Assembly: GCA_011526085.1 (NCBI GenBank)
Contig: WYBC01000038.1
Location: forward strand, 1-64,000
Source: Lysobacter sp.
Lineage (GTDB): Bacteria > Pseudomonadota > Gammaproteobacteria > Xanthomonadales > Xanthomonadaceae
Direction: 5' to 3'
Length of the DNA stretch: 64,000 bases
The notes beneath the pieces are model-generated. The model searched no databases. It saw nothing but the letters and a program-made list of their open reading frames with translations, and was not told where the DNA came from. Positions 18,192 to 28,569 of this stretch are shown in pieces; the first letter of the stretch is position 1, and each line of letters starts with the position of its first letter. The position numbers and the translations under genes were made by a program.

Positions 18192-18595
18192 AGGAAACGC
18201 TTCTCGACTTCGGATGGCTCGTGCCACCAGTCGTTGTCGCGTCCGTTCGCGTAGCGCACGGGCACGGCCGCGAGGATATCGTCCGCGATGTCCAGACAGG
18301 CGAGCTGGACGGCATAGAACGGGCCGCCCGCTTCCGGGATGTCGCCGTGGCCATACGGCCGGACGCCGCAGGTCCTGCAGAACGGCCAGTGCACCATGCC
18401 GTTGCGGAAATAGTCGGTCGTCGCCGACGGCTCGCTCAGCAGGCGGAACGCGTCGGGCTTGACGCTGGCGCTCCAGTTGCGGGTCTTGCGGCAGATCGAG
18501 CAGTTGCATTTGCCGCTGCCCGCTTCGAGGTCGAGATCGACCTCGAAGCGCACTTCGCCGCAGTGGCAGGAGCCGGTGTAGGTCTGGGTCGCCAT
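18188..18595 (-). CDS. GFA / CENP-V domain zinc protein
   Basis: A 135-residue protein of the GFA fold. The zinc ligands are in CHCGEVRFEV (Cys10, Cys12), CNCSICRK (Cys30, 32, 35) and FCRTCGVR (Cys73, 76). The founding member was called glutathione-dependent formaldehyde-activating enzyme, but most members have unknown activity. Coupled to the DUF924 gene by GTGA overlap. It is 8 kb from the formaldehyde operon, so a functional link is not supported by position. Confidence 0.88.
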   Translation of the reverse strand: MATQTYTGSCHCGEVRFEVDLDLEAGSGKCNCSICRKTRNWSASVKPDAFRLLSEPSATTDYFRNGMVHWPFCRTCGVRPYGHGDIPEAGGPFYAVQLACLDIADDILAAVPVRYANGRDNDWWHEPSEVEKRFL

Positions 18596-18657
18596 CGGGA
18601 ACGCTCCGCGTCGAGGGATGAGCCCCGATTCTGGCATGGCCTTCCGGCGCAGGATGA

Positions 18658-19434
18658 CTACTCGTCGAACCGCAGATGTCGCACCGATTTGCCGTGGCGG
18701 CGGATCAGCTTCAGCGCTTCGATGCCGATGGTGATGTGGCGTTCGACGAATTCCGCGCTGACCTTGGCGTCGCTGGCTTCGGTCTTCACGCCTTCGGGAA
18801 TCATCGGCTGGTCGCTGACCAGCAGCAGCGCGCCGCAGGGGATGCGGTTGGCGAAGCCCGCGGCGAAGACGGTGGCGGTTTCCATGTCGATGGCCATGCA
18901 GCGCATGGTGCGCAGGCGTTCCTTGAATTCGTCGTCGTGTTCCCAGACCCGGCGGTTGGTGGTGTAGACGGTGCCGGTCCAGTAGTCGTGGTCGAGGTCG
19001 CGGATCATCGTCGAGACCGCGCGCTGCAGGGCGAACGCGGGCAGCGCGGGCACTTCCGGCGGCAGGTAGTCGTTGCTGGTGCCGTCGCCGCGGATCGCGG
19101 CGATCGGCAGGATCAGGTCGCCGAGCTGGTTCTTGCGCTTGAGGCCGCCGCACTTGCCGAGGAACAGCACCGCCTGCGGCATGATCGCGGACAGCAGGTC
19201 CATCAGGGTGGCGGCGTTGGGGCTGCCCATGCCGAAGTTGATCATGGTGATGCCGTCGATGGTCGCGCTGGGCATCGGGCGGTCGCGGCCGACGACTTCG
19301 GCGCCGGTCATGCCCGCGAACAGATCGAGATAGCCGCCAAAGTTGGTCAACAGGATGTGCTGGCCGAACCGGTCGAGCGGCACGCCGGTGTAGCGGGGCA
19401 GCCAGTTCTCGACGATCGCTTGTTTGTCTTTCAT
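18658..19434 (-). CDS. amn: AMP nucleosidase (short form)
   Basis: A 258-residue nucleoside phosphorylase-fold enzyme that hydrolyses AMP to adenine and ribose 5-phosphate. Motifs include ITMINFGMGSPNAAT, AVLFLGKCGGLK, MAIDMETATVFAAGFAN (active-site Glu) and LLLVSDQPM. It is about half the length of E. coli Amn because the N-terminal regulatory domain is missing, as in many proteobacteria. GGAG upstream of the ATG at 19434 supports the start. Confidence 0.9.
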   Translation of the reverse strand: MKDKQAIVENWLPRYTGVPLDRFGQHILLTNFGGYLDLFAGMTGAEVVGRDRPMPSATIDGITMINFGMGSPNAATLMDLLSAIMPQAVLFLGKCGGLKRKNQLGDLILPIAAIRGDGTSNDYLPPEVPALPAFALQRAVSTMIRDLDHDYWTGTVYTTNRRVWEHDDEFKERLRTMRCMAIDMETATVFAAGFANRIPCGALLLVSDQPMIPEGVKTEASDAKVSAEFVERHITIGIEALKLIRRHGKSVRHLRFDE

Positions 19435-19559
19435 GTGCGTCTCCGGGTGATCCCGTGCATTTTGTCACGCACCATGACCTTGGTCATGGTTGGCATGGCC
19501 CGGAGGCCGGGCTAGGGTGGCGGTTCTCCGAGGCACCACCTCCGCAGGGGCACTCCGAC

Positions 19560-21014
19560 ATGCAACGAACCTTCCTCGCCGCGCTGGCCGCGACCGTGCT
19601 GCCGGCGCTGGCGCTCGCGCCGGCCCATGCGGCCGACAAGTCCGCCGACGCGTCCGCCGCGAAACCGACCGTCTCGCGCTTCGCCCAGGATCCGTACCCG
19701 AGCACCTATCGTCCGATCGCCTCGCCGCCGGTGCTGATCCGGGGCGCCACCGTGCTCACCGGTACGGGCACCCGGCTCGACGGCGCCGACGTGCTGATGC
19801 GCGACGGGAAGATCGTCGCGGTGGGCGCCGACCTCGACGCGCCCGCCGACGCGCTGCGCGTGGACGGTCGCGGCAAATGGGTGACGCCGGGCCTGATCGA
19901 CGTGCATTCGCACCTCGGCGTGTATCCCAGCCCGGGCATGAGCGCGCATTCGGACGGCAACGAGGCGACGTCGCCGACCACGCCCAATGTCTGGGCCGAA
20001 CACTCGCTGTGGCCGCAGGACCCGGGCTTCGCCGCGGCGCTGGCCGGCGGCGTGACCTCGATGCAGATCCTGCCGGGCTCGGCGAATCTGGTCGGCGGCC
20101 GCGGCGTCACCGTGAAGAACGTGGCGGCCACGACCTACCAGGCGATGAAATTTCCGGGCGCGCCCTGGGGCCTGAAGATGGCCTGCGGCGAGAATCCGAA
20201 ACGCACCTACGGCCAGCGCGGCGGCCCGTCCACGCGCATGGGCAACGTGGCCGGTTATCGCGCGGCCTTCATCGACGCCAGCGAGTATCTGAAGAAGAAC
20301 AGGCCCAAGGCCGCGGCGCCGCGGCGCTGGTGGCAGAGCGCGTCGTCGCAGGACAGCAACAACGACAGTGGCGGCAAGCGCGATCTGAAGATGGATACGC
20401 TGGCCGGCGCGATCAATGGCGACATCCTCGTCCACATCCACTGCTATCGCGCCGACGAGATGGCGATCATGCTGGACCTGGCCAAGGAGTTCAAATTCCG
20501 GATCGCCGCGTTCCACCACGGCGTCGAAGCCTACAAGCTCGCCGACCGGCTGGGCGAGGAAGGCGTCTGCGGCGCGCTGTGGGCCGACTGGTGGGGCTTC
20601 AAGATGGAATCGTTCGACGGCATCCAGGAAAACATCCTGCTGGTGGACCGCGCGAAGAACGGCTGCGCGATCGTGCATTCGGATTCGTCCGAAGGCATCC
20701 AGCGGCTGAACCAGGAAGCGGCGAAAGTGATGGCGCAGGGTACGCGCATCGGCATCGAGGTGCCGCCGGAGCGCGCGGTGCGCTGGATCACCGCGAATCC
20801 CGCGAAATCGATGGGCATCCTCGACAAGACCGGCACCCTGGAGCCGGGCAAGATGGCCGACGTGGTGCTGTGGAACGGCAATCCCTTCAGCGTCTACGCC
20901 AAGGCCGAGCAGGTCTACATCGACGGCGCGCGCGTCTACGACCGCAGCGATCGATCGCGGCAGCCGGTCTCCGATTTCATGCTCGGGCAGCAGGTCGAAG
21001 GAGGTGTGCGATGA
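19560..21014 (+). CDS. exported amidohydrolase with intact metal site
   Basis: A 484-residue amidohydrolase-superfamily enzyme with a signal peptide (cleavage near AHA, residue 24). Metal ligands visible are H116 and H118 in GLIDVHSHLG, later His residues in ILVHIHCY and RIAAFHHG, and the Asp in AIVHSDSSEG. The C-terminal composite sandwich domain has GTLEPGKMADVVLWNGNPF. Substrate is unknown; imidazolonepropionase-like or dipeptidase-like members are the nearest. The stop overlaps the start of the next, paralogous gene (ATGA, 21011-21014). Confidence 0.87.
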   Translation: MQRTFLAALAATVLPALALAPAHAADKSADASAAKPTVSRFAQDPYPSTYRPIASPPVLIRGATVLTGTGTRLDGADVLMRDGKIVAVGADLDAPADALRVDGRGKWVTPGLIDVHSHLGVYPSPGMSAHSDGNEATSPTTPNVWAEHSLWPQDPGFAAALAGGVTSMQILPGSANLVGGRGVTVKNVAATTYQAMKFPGAPWGLKMACGENPKRTYGQRGGPSTRMGNVAGYRAAFIDASEYLKKNRPKAAAPRRWWQSASSQDSNNDSGGKRDLKMDTLAGAINGDILVHIHCYRADEMAIMLDLAKEFKFRIAAFHHGVEAYKLADRLGEEGVCGALWADWWGFKMESFDGIQENILLVDRAKNGCAIVHSDSSEGIQRLNQEAAKVMAQGTRIGIEVPPERAVRWITANPAKSMGILDKTGTLEPGKMADVVLWNGNPFSVYAKAEQVYIDGARVYDRSDRSRQPVSDFMLGQQVEGGVR

Positions 21015-22330
21015 GCCGCCTTCCGAAGCGTCGCATCTCGAACTCCGCCTGCGCGCTCGTGCTCGCGCTGGCCGCGGGCCTGTCGTTCGGCGCCAGCGGC
21101 GCCGCGTCCGCGCAGAATGTCCTCATCCGCAACGCCACCGTGCACACCGCGGGCGCGCAGGGCACGCTGCGCGGGACCGACGTGCTGGTGCGCGACGGCA
21201 CCATCGCCGCGATCGGCAAGCAGCTGTCCGCGGCTGGCGTCGAGACCATCGACGCGCAGGGCCGGCCGCTGACGCCGGCGCTGTTCGGCGGCATCAACTC
21301 GATCGGCCTGCAGGAAATCTCGCTCGGCGACGACACCCGCGACCAGGCGCTCGCGCTCGGCGACGCCAAGGATATGGTGGTGCGGCCGGAGTTCGATGTG
21401 ACCCTGGCCTACAACCCGGCCTCGATCCTGGTGCCGGTGGCGCGGGTCGAAGGCATCGGTTTCAGCATGCTCGGTGCCGACAGCGTGCGCGGCGGTTCGA
21501 TCATCGGCGGTCAGGGCGGCATCGTCCGCCTCGACGGCAGTCCGGACCCGATCGGCCCGCGTGCGCTCTTCATCCAGCTGGGCAGCGACGGCGCCGGCCT
21601 CACCGGCAATTCGCGCGCGGCGCAGTGGATGATCCTCGACCAGCTGGTCGACGAAGCCCGCGGCCGGATTCCGGTCGATGCGAGCATCGCCCTGCTCACG
21701 CCGGCCGGCCGCCAGAGCTTCGCGCGCTATCTCGACGGCGGCGGGCGCGTGGTGGTGGCGGTGCATCGCGCCGCCGACATCCGCCAGCTGTTGCGCTGGT
21801 CGCAGCGCCACGGCGTGCGCATCGCGATCCTCGGCGGCAGCGAGGCCTGGATGATGGCGCCGCAGCTGGCCGCGGCGAAGGTCCCGGTGTTCGTCGATGC
21901 GCTGGCGAACCTGCCCGCCGACTTCGACCGCATCGGCAGCACCCTCGAGAACGCCGCGCGGCTGCGCGCCGCCGGCGTGCCGGTGAGCTTCAGCCAGTTC
22001 GACGATGCCGCGCATTACGCGCGCAAGCTGCGCCAGGTCGCCGGCAATGCGGTCGCCAACGGCCTGCCTTGGGAAGACGGCCTGGCCGGCCTGACCCGGG
22101 TGCCGGCCGAGACCTTCGGCGTGGCCGATCGTCTGGGCACGATCGCGGTCGGCAAGCGCGCCGACCTGGTGCTGTGGACCGGCGATCCGCTGGAAGTGAA
22201 CACGGTGGCCACGCAGGTGTGGTTCGACGGTCGCGCGATCCCGATGCGCAGCCGCCAGACCGAACTGCGCGACCGTTACCTGCGTGCGGCGGGCGATCTG
22301 CCGCGGGCGTATCCTGCCGGGAACGACTGA
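21011..22330 (+). CDS. amidohydrolase paralog lacking metal ligands
   Basis: A 439-residue exported protein (signal to about residue 34, ASA) with the same domain plan as the preceding gene: sandwich strands VLIRNATVHT and VLVRDGTIAAIG, and the C-terminal LGTIAVGKRADLVLWTGDPLEV. Where the active paralog has the His-X-His metal motif, this one reads GGINSIG (Ile95, Ser97), and no His-Asp set replaces it. It may be a non-catalytic partner subunit or a diverged enzyme with another mechanism. ATGA overlap with the upstream gene predicts coupled, stoichiometric synthesis. Confidence 0.85.
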   Translation: MSRLPKRRISNSACALVLALAAGLSFGASGAASAQNVLIRNATVHTAGAQGTLRGTDVLVRDGTIAAIGKQLSAAGVETIDAQGRPLTPALFGGINSIGLQEISLGDDTRDQALALGDAKDMVVRPEFDVTLAYNPASILVPVARVEGIGFSMLGADSVRGGSIIGGQGGIVRLDGSPDPIGPRALFIQLGSDGAGLTGNSRAAQWMILDQLVDEARGRIPVDASIALLTPAGRQSFARYLDGGGRVVVAVHRAADIRQLLRWSQRHGVRIAILGGSEAWMMAPQLAAAKVPVFVDALANLPADFDRIGSTLENAARLRAAGVPVSFSQFDDAAHYARKLRQVAGNAVANGLPWEDGLAGLTRVPAETFGVADRLGTIAVGKRADLVLWTGDPLEVNTVATQVWFDGRAIPMRSRQTELRDRYLRAAGDLPRAYPAGND

Positions 22331-22345
22331 GCCGGAGCGTTCGCG

Positions 22346-23053
22346 ATGTGGCTGTTGCTGAGTTTGGCCCTGGGCGGCGCGCACGCGCTGCAGCCGCCCG
22401 GACAGTTCCACGGTGGCGAACCCGTCGCCCGTCACGGCGAGCGCTGGTTCGCGTTGACCGCCGATGCCGACGGCGCACGTCTCACCCGCACCCGCCTGCA
22501 GGTGAAGACGGTGATGGACGAACTGCTGGACGGTGAGGGCCAAGCCACCGGCCAGGCCGTGAGCAGCGCCGTCGCCGGCGACGCAGTGCTGACCTATCTG
22601 CGCGGTCCCGGCCTGCACGAGGGGCCGGTGACGCAGGCGGTGTCCCCGGACATCGCCAGCGACAGCGAGGGCGGCGACAGCGGACTGCCTGCGCAGACCC
22701 TGCGTTTCGGCGGGCGCGATTACCGCATCGCCACCCGCTGCGAAGCCGATCGCGCGACCGCGAACCTGTACCGGTGTTCGATCGACCTCATCGATGGCGA
22801 GCGCCGGCAGACGCTGGTCGCGATGTCCGGCCAGCGCGATGCCACGGTGGCCGGCAGCGGAATGCTGCTGGGCAGCGAGGCCACGCCGCATCTGATCTTC
22901 GCCGGCGACCTCGATCGCGACGGCCGCCTGGATCTGATCTTCGACACCACCGATCACTACAACGTCAGCCGGCCCACGCTGTTCCTGTCCGGCGCCGCCG
23001 CCGAAGGCGAACTGGTGCGCATGGTCGCCGAATACCATTCCGTCGGCTGTTGA
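22346..23053 (+). CDS. exported hypothetical protein with calcium-type Asp loop
   Basis: A 235-residue protein with a short signal (MWLLLSLALGGAHA). Near the C-terminus the segment FAGDLDRDGRLDLIFDTTDHYN has the DxDxDGxxD spacing seen in FG-GAP and dockerin-like calcium sites. The rest is not recognised. It starts 15 bp after the amidohydrolase pair and may belong to the same operon. Confidence 0.65.
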   Translation: MWLLLSLALGGAHALQPPGQFHGGEPVARHGERWFALTADADGARLTRTRLQVKTVMDELLDGEGQATGQAVSSAVAGDAVLTYLRGPGLHEGPVTQAVSPDIASDSEGGDSGLPAQTLRFGGRDYRIATRCEADRATANLYRCSIDLIDGERRQTLVAMSGQRDATVAGSGMLLGSEATPHLIFAGDLDRDGRLDLIFDTTDHYNVSRPTLFLSGAAAEGELVRMVAEYHSVGC

Positions 23054-23089
23054 GCCGCCGCATACCCATCCGCGTCTCCGGACAACATC

Positions 23090-23719
23090 ATGGTCGCCGA
23101 CACGAATCGCTGGTATTTCGATTTCATCTCGCCCTTCGCCTATCTGCACTGGCCGAAGGTGCGCGCGCTGATGGCCGAGCACGCCATCGTGCCGGTGCCG
23201 ATCCTGTTCGCCGCGGTGCTCGACGCGCGCGGCCAGAAAGGCCCCGCCGAAATCCCGAGCAAGCGCGAGTTCACCTATCGCCACGTGCTGTGGCAGGCGC
23301 GCGAAGCCGGCGTGCCGCTGCGCTTCCCGCCGAAGCATCCGTTCAATCCGCTTCCCGCATTGCGATTGTGCATCGCAGCAGGCGCGTCGCCGGCATCGAT
23401 CGATGCGATCTTCGATTGGATCTGGGCGCGGGGCAATGCCGCGGATACCACGGAATCGCTGGAATCCGTGCGTGAATCGCTGGGTTTGCCGTCCGGTGTA
23501 ACCGATTCCAGCGAGGTCAAGGCGATGCTGCGCAACTGCACCGAAATCGCGCTCACCGCGGGCGTGTTCGGCGTTCCGACGCTCGCACTTGGCAATTCCC
23601 TGTTTTGGGGGAATGATGCACATGCGTTCGCGGTAGCGGCCCTGCGCGATCCGGCTCTGCTGGAAGAGACCGAGATGCGACGGGTCGTGGAATTGCCGGT
23701 CGGCGTGCAGCGCAGCTGA
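23090..23719 (+). CDS. 2-hydroxychromene-2-carboxylate isomerase family protein
   Basis: A 209-residue thioredoxin-fold protein of the DsbA/GST-kappa group. WYFDFISPFAYLHW near the N-terminus holds the Ser-Pro that replaces the CxxC of DsbA, and FGVPTLALGNSLFWGNDA is the conserved C-terminal motif. Family members isomerise 2-hydroxychromene-2-carboxylate using glutathione in naphthalene degradation; no other naphthalene genes are nearby, so the real substrate is open. Probably a cytosolic glutathione-dependent isomerase. Confidence 0.9.
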   Translation: MVADTNRWYFDFISPFAYLHWPKVRALMAEHAIVPVPILFAAVLDARGQKGPAEIPSKREFTYRHVLWQAREAGVPLRFPPKHPFNPLPALRLCIAAGASPASIDAIFDWIWARGNAADTTESLESVRESLGLPSGVTDSSEVKAMLRNCTEIALTAGVFGVPTLALGNSLFWGNDAHAFAVAALRDPALLEETEMRRVVELPVGVQRS

Positions 23720-23867
23720 ACAGGGGCGGCCGCGCAGCGTCGATGGGCATGCAGTACGGAGCATGGGCGTGCGGTTCGCGCGACGGATGCGACGAACCAG
23801 GACGGAGATCGCACGACACGTTCCGATCGAAGTTGGTACTTTCGCGCCCCCTTCGGAAGCCGCCACC

Positions 23868-24812
23868 ATGCGCATAGGTCTGGTTGTCGATTCGGCATGC
23901 GATCTGCCAGGGAGCTTCATCGAACGGAATCACATCGAAATCCTCCCGATCACGGTCAAGATCGGGGACGCGGTGCTCGCCGATCGCCGCAATGAGCAAG
24001 CCACGCTCGAATTCCTCCACTCGCACATCGCCGAGCGCGGTGCCGAGGCGGAGACCATGCCGTTCACGGTCGAGCAGATCCGCGACGTGTTCCTGCAGAA
24101 ACTGGTGATCGAATACGACCACGTGTTCTGCCTCACCGTCACCCGCAGCCGCAGTCCGATCCACGACAACGCCACCCAGGCGAGCTTCGTGATCCTCAAC
24201 GATTACCGGCCGATGCGCACCGCGGCGGGGCATACCTCGCCGTTCGCGCTGCGCGTGATCGACACCCAGTCGCTGTTCGCCGGCCAGGGCGTCACCGCGG
24301 TGGAAGCGGTGCGCATGATCCAGGCCGGCGAAGGCGTCGCCAAGATCCGCGCGCGTCTGGAGAATCTCGCCATCAACACCCACGCCTACATGGTGCCGCG
24401 CGACCTGATGTATCTGCGCTCGCGCACCAAGGCCAAGGGCGACAAGAGCGTCAGCCTGTTCAGTGCGACCCTCGGGTCGGCGCTCGACATCAAACCGGTG
24501 CTGTACTGCAATCGCGGCGAAACCAGGCCGGTGGCGAAGATCCGCGGCTGGGATGCGGCGGTGCGCAAGCTGTTCGCGTTCGGCGTGGAACGCGTGCGCG
24601 CCGGACTGATGACGCCGACCATGTGCCTGAGTTACGGCGGCGAACTGGAAGAGATGCGCCTGCTGCCGGGCTACGCTTCGCTGATCGACGCCTGCCGCGA
24701 TGCGCGCGTCGAAGTGTTCGAGAGCGTGATGAGCCTCACCGGCATGGTCAACGTCGGCAAGGGCTCGCTGGTGATGGGCTTCGCGTCGGACCCGCACGAA
24801 TTCAGGGAATGA
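23868..24812 (+). CDS. DegV family fatty-acid-binding protein
   Basis: A 314-residue DegV-like protein with the N-terminal IGLVVDSACDLP motif, the VIDTQSLFAGQG segment and a C-terminal domain ending in GSLVMGF. DegV proteins bind acyl chains; FakB is the fatty-acid-kinase partner in Gram-positives, whereas the role in proteobacteria is unclear. The start at 23868 gives the usual N-terminus; the frame is open to 23763. No fakA-type kinase gene is nearby. Confidence 0.85.
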   Translation: MRIGLVVDSACDLPGSFIERNHIEILPITVKIGDAVLADRRNEQATLEFLHSHIAERGAEAETMPFTVEQIRDVFLQKLVIEYDHVFCLTVTRSRSPIHDNATQASFVILNDYRPMRTAAGHTSPFALRVIDTQSLFAGQGVTAVEAVRMIQAGEGVAKIRARLENLAINTHAYMVPRDLMYLRSRTKAKGDKSVSLFSATLGSALDIKPVLYCNRGETRPVAKIRGWDAAVRKLFAFGVERVRAGLMTPTMCLSYGGELEEMRLLPGYASLIDACRDARVEVFESVMSLTGMVNVGKGSLVMGFASDPHEFRE

Positions 24813-24861
24813 ACGTGGTCGACTGGGCTATGCTGGTCCACCCGCCCGCGAGTCGACCGGC

Positions 24862-25203
24862 ATGGCTGTACGTTACTACCTGAGCATTTCCGATGCCGGC
24901 GCGCTCGCCGCGGCCGGCGAATTCGCCTTCCGTTCCCGTGGCGCCGAAGGGCTGGCCGAAGAACTGCAGGCGGCGCTGCGCGACGACGCGCTGTTCCAGC
25001 GCTGGCGCGCGACCCAGGCGGATCCCGATGGCGTCGATCCCGGGCTCGGCGTCACCGATCCCGACGCCACCGTGCGCGGCGAACAGCACGATCTGCAGAT
25101 CGACCTGATCGCCACCACGTCGATCCCGGGCGCGGTGCTCAAGCATCGCCTGCGCCTGCTCGCCGGCGGAGGTTGGCAACTGCGCGACGTCACCGCGGCA
25201 TGA
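24862..25203 (+). CDS. small hypothetical protein coupled to the Dph6-like gene
   Basis: A 113-residue soluble protein, unrecognised, acidic in the middle (DPDGVDPGLGVTDPDATV). Its TGA overlaps the ATG of the next gene (ATGA, 25200-25203), so it is probably translated with it. No signal peptide or membrane segment. Confidence 0.65.
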   Translation: MAVRYYLSISDAGALAAAGEFAFRSRGAEGLAEELQAALRDDALFQRWRATQADPDGVDPGLGVTDPDATVRGEQHDLQIDLIATTSIPGAVLKHRLRLLAGGGWQLRDVTAA

Positions 25204-25880
25204 TCCGACCGCTGCTGTTGTCCTGGAGCGGCGGCAAGGACGCGGCCTGGGCGCTGCATGTGCTGCGGCAGCGCCGCGATGTCGAAGTGGTCGGCCTGGT
25301 CACCACGCTTACCGAGGGCTACGACCGCATCGCGATGCAGGGCATCCGCCACGCGATCCTGCAGGCGCAGTCGGTCGCCTGCGGTTTGCCGGTGATCGAA
25401 GCCTGGATGCCGCAGCGCGCCAGCAACGCGATCTATCGCGAGACGTTCGCCGGTGCGCTGGCGCGCGCCCGCGCGCGCTGGCCGGGGCTGCGCGACATCG
25501 CGTTCGGCGATCTGTTCCTGCAGGACATCCGCGCGTATCGCGAAACGCTGTGCGCGGACCTGGACTGGACGCCGCATTTCCCGATCTTCGACGCGACGCC
25601 CGGATACACCGCGCGACTCGCACGGGAGATGCTCGACGGCGGCCTGCGCGCGCGATTGTCGTGCGTCGACACCACCCAGCTTGATGGCGCGTTCAGCGGT
25701 CGCGATTTCGACGACGCGCTGCTGCGCGACCTGCCCCCCGGCTGCGACCCGTGCGGCGAGAACGGCGAATTCCACACCCTGGTGCACGCCGGGCCGATGT
25801 TCGCCGCGCCGCTGTCGATCGCGACCGGCGAGACCGTGCTGCGCGACGGCCGATTCGCCTACACCGATTTCGTTCTGTAG
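25200..25880 (+). CDS. Dph6-like ATP-binding protein (PP-loop superfamily)
   Basis: A 226-residue PP-loop enzyme. The ATP pyrophosphatase loop is SWSGGKDAAWAL at about residues 8-19; GENGEFHTLVH near the C-terminus is the conserved diphthine-ammonia-ligase motif. The eukaryotic and archaeal relatives amidate diphthine on EF2; bacteria lack diphthamide, so the bacterial substrate is unknown. The TAG stop (25878-25880) is formed by the GTAG head of a palindromic repeat. Confidence 0.85.
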   Translation: MIRPLLLSWSGGKDAAWALHVLRQRRDVEVVGLVTTLTEGYDRIAMQGIRHAILQAQSVACGLPVIEAWMPQRASNAIYRETFAGALARARARWPGLRDIAFGDLFLQDIRAYRETLCADLDWTPHFPIFDATPGYTARLAREMLDGGLRARLSCVDTTQLDGAFSGRDFDDALLRDLPPGCDPCGENGEFHTLVHAGPMFAAPLSIATGETVLRDGRFAYTDFVL

Positions 25881-25973
25881 GAGCGCCGGCTTTCAACAGC
25901 CGCATGGCTGGTCAAGGCGCGACGGGCCACGATAAGCCTGTGCGCAGCCTGTCGCGACTTGCGTCGCTCCTAC
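25877..25973. repeat. inverted GTAGGAGCG palindrome pair overlapping a stop codon
   Basis: GTAGGAGCG at 25877-25885 and its complement CGCTCCTAC at 25965-25973 face each other; the right copy continues into a GCGAC-TT-GTCGC stem-loop followed by six A. The left copy supplies the TAG stop of the Dph6-like gene. The pair separates this gene from the convergent formaldehyde operon. Confidence 0.75.
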
Positions 25974-25990
25974 AAAAAAGCGACGAAATC

Positions 25991-26833
25991 TCAACGCGTC
26001 CGGCTGAGCTGGCGCATGTGGAAGATGAAGTGCTCGCCGATGAAACTGGCGATGAAGTAATAGCTGTGGTCGTAGCCCCTGCGCATGCGCAGATCGAGCG
26101 GATGCCCGGCGGCGTCGCAGGCGGCGGCCAGCCGTTCCGGCTGCAGCTGCGTGTCGAGGAATTCGTCGGCCTCGCCCTGGTCCACCAGCAGCGGCAGCCG
26201 TTCCTGTGCGTCCGCGATCAGTTCGCACGCATCCCACGCCTTCCATGCGTCGCGATCCTCGCCGAGATAGGCGGCGAAGGCCTTCTGTCCCCACGGCACC
26301 TGGGTCGGGGACACAATGGGCGAGAACGCCGACACGCTGCGATAGCGGCCCGGATTGCGCAGCGCGGTCACCAGCGCGCCGTGCCCGCCCATCGAATGCC
26401 CGCTGATCGCGCGTGCGCCGCTGTTCGGAATATGCGCGTCGATCCAGTCCGGCAGCTCGCGGGCGACGTAGTCCTGCATGCGGTAATGCGATGACCACGG
26501 CGCCTGCGTGGCGTCGAGATAGAAACCCGCGCCCTTGCCGAGGTCGTAACTGTCCGCGTCGGGCACGGCATCGCCGCGTGGACTCGTATCCGGCGCGACC
26601 ACGATCACGCCGTGGTCCGCGGCGTAGCGCTGGGCCCCGGCCTTGGTGATGAAATTCTGTTCGGTGCAGGTCAGGCCCGACAGCCAGTAGAGCACCGGGC
26701 AGCGTCGCTGCTCGGCCTGGGGCGGCAGGTAGACGGCCACGTGCATCGCGCAATCCAGCGCTTCCGAATGATGGCGGTAGACGTCCTGCCAGCCGCCGAA
26801 ACACGCGCGATGTTCGATGCATGCCAGATTCAA
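25991..26833 (-). CDS. fghA: S-formylglutathione hydrolase
   Basis: A 280-residue esterase-D type alpha/beta hydrolase that releases formate and glutathione in the last step of formaldehyde detoxification. The nucleophile is in GHSMGGHGALVTAL; FGGWQDVYRHHS, YWLSGLTCTEQNFITKAGAQRYAA and the His in GYDHSYYFI are diagnostic. No ATG stands at a sensible place; TTG at 26833, preceded by a GGGGGA ribosome binding site, gives the usual length. It is the third gene after frmR and adhC. Confidence 0.93.
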   Translation of the reverse strand: MNLACIEHRACFGGWQDVYRHHSEALDCAMHVAVYLPPQAEQRRCPVLYWLSGLTCTEQNFITKAGAQRYAADHGVIVVAPDTSPRGDAVPDADSYDLGKGAGFYLDATQAPWSSHYRMQDYVARELPDWIDAHIPNSGARAISGHSMGGHGALVTALRNPGRYRSVSAFSPIVSPTQVPWGQKAFAAYLGEDRDAWKAWDACELIADAQERLPLLVDQGEADEFLDTQLQPERLAAACDAAGHPLDLRMRRGYDHSYYFIASFIGEHFIFHMRQLSRTR

Positions 26834-26931
26834 GCCAATCCCCCTGTTGTTCTCCCCCCGGACGCGGTCCGGGGTGGCGCGAAGCGCCGGATGCGGGCCG
26901 GGACGCGGAAAGCGCCCGACCCTCGGCGACC

Positions 26932-28343
<1,412 letters not shown>

Positions 28344-28345
<2 letters not shown>

Positions 28346-28383
28346 AGTGGGGGGGAGTATAGGGTGCGCGTTCGGGATGTCCA
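28344..28383 (-). promoter_or_regulatory. frmR promoter with RcnR/FrmR-type operator on the start codon
   Basis: On the minus strand a -35 box TGGACA (28378-28383), a 16-base spacer and a -10 box TATACT (28356-28361) lie just upstream of the frmR ATG (28343-28345). ATACT-C7-ACTAT (28344-28360) is an inverted repeat around a seven-C tract, the half-site architecture of CsoR/RcnR/FrmR operators. Transcription should begin about at the ATG, so repressor binding would cover both -10 and start codon. Confidence 0.75.
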
Positions 28384-28569
28384 GCGGTGACTGCGTCCAG
28401 CGGCGGCGGCGCTTGACCAGGGGGGGCGCATGGCGACAGGCGATTGCGATGGCAGCCCGCGTGGAGGTCGCACATAATCGCGCGCTTCCAATGTCGTGAT
28501 GATCTCTGGCGGTTTCGGCGCGGAGCGTTCATCCCTGCGGATCTGGATGGCATCTCCCGGGAGGCGGCG

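Noticed and set aside
18188-18595. GFA-family gene as part of the formaldehyde pathway
   Set aside because: The original activity claim for this family has not held up generally, and it is in a separate operon 7 kb from frmR-adhC-fghA.
23090-23719. Naphthalene degradation function
   Set aside because: Only a single isomerase-family gene is present; no dioxygenase or aldolase genes are nearby.
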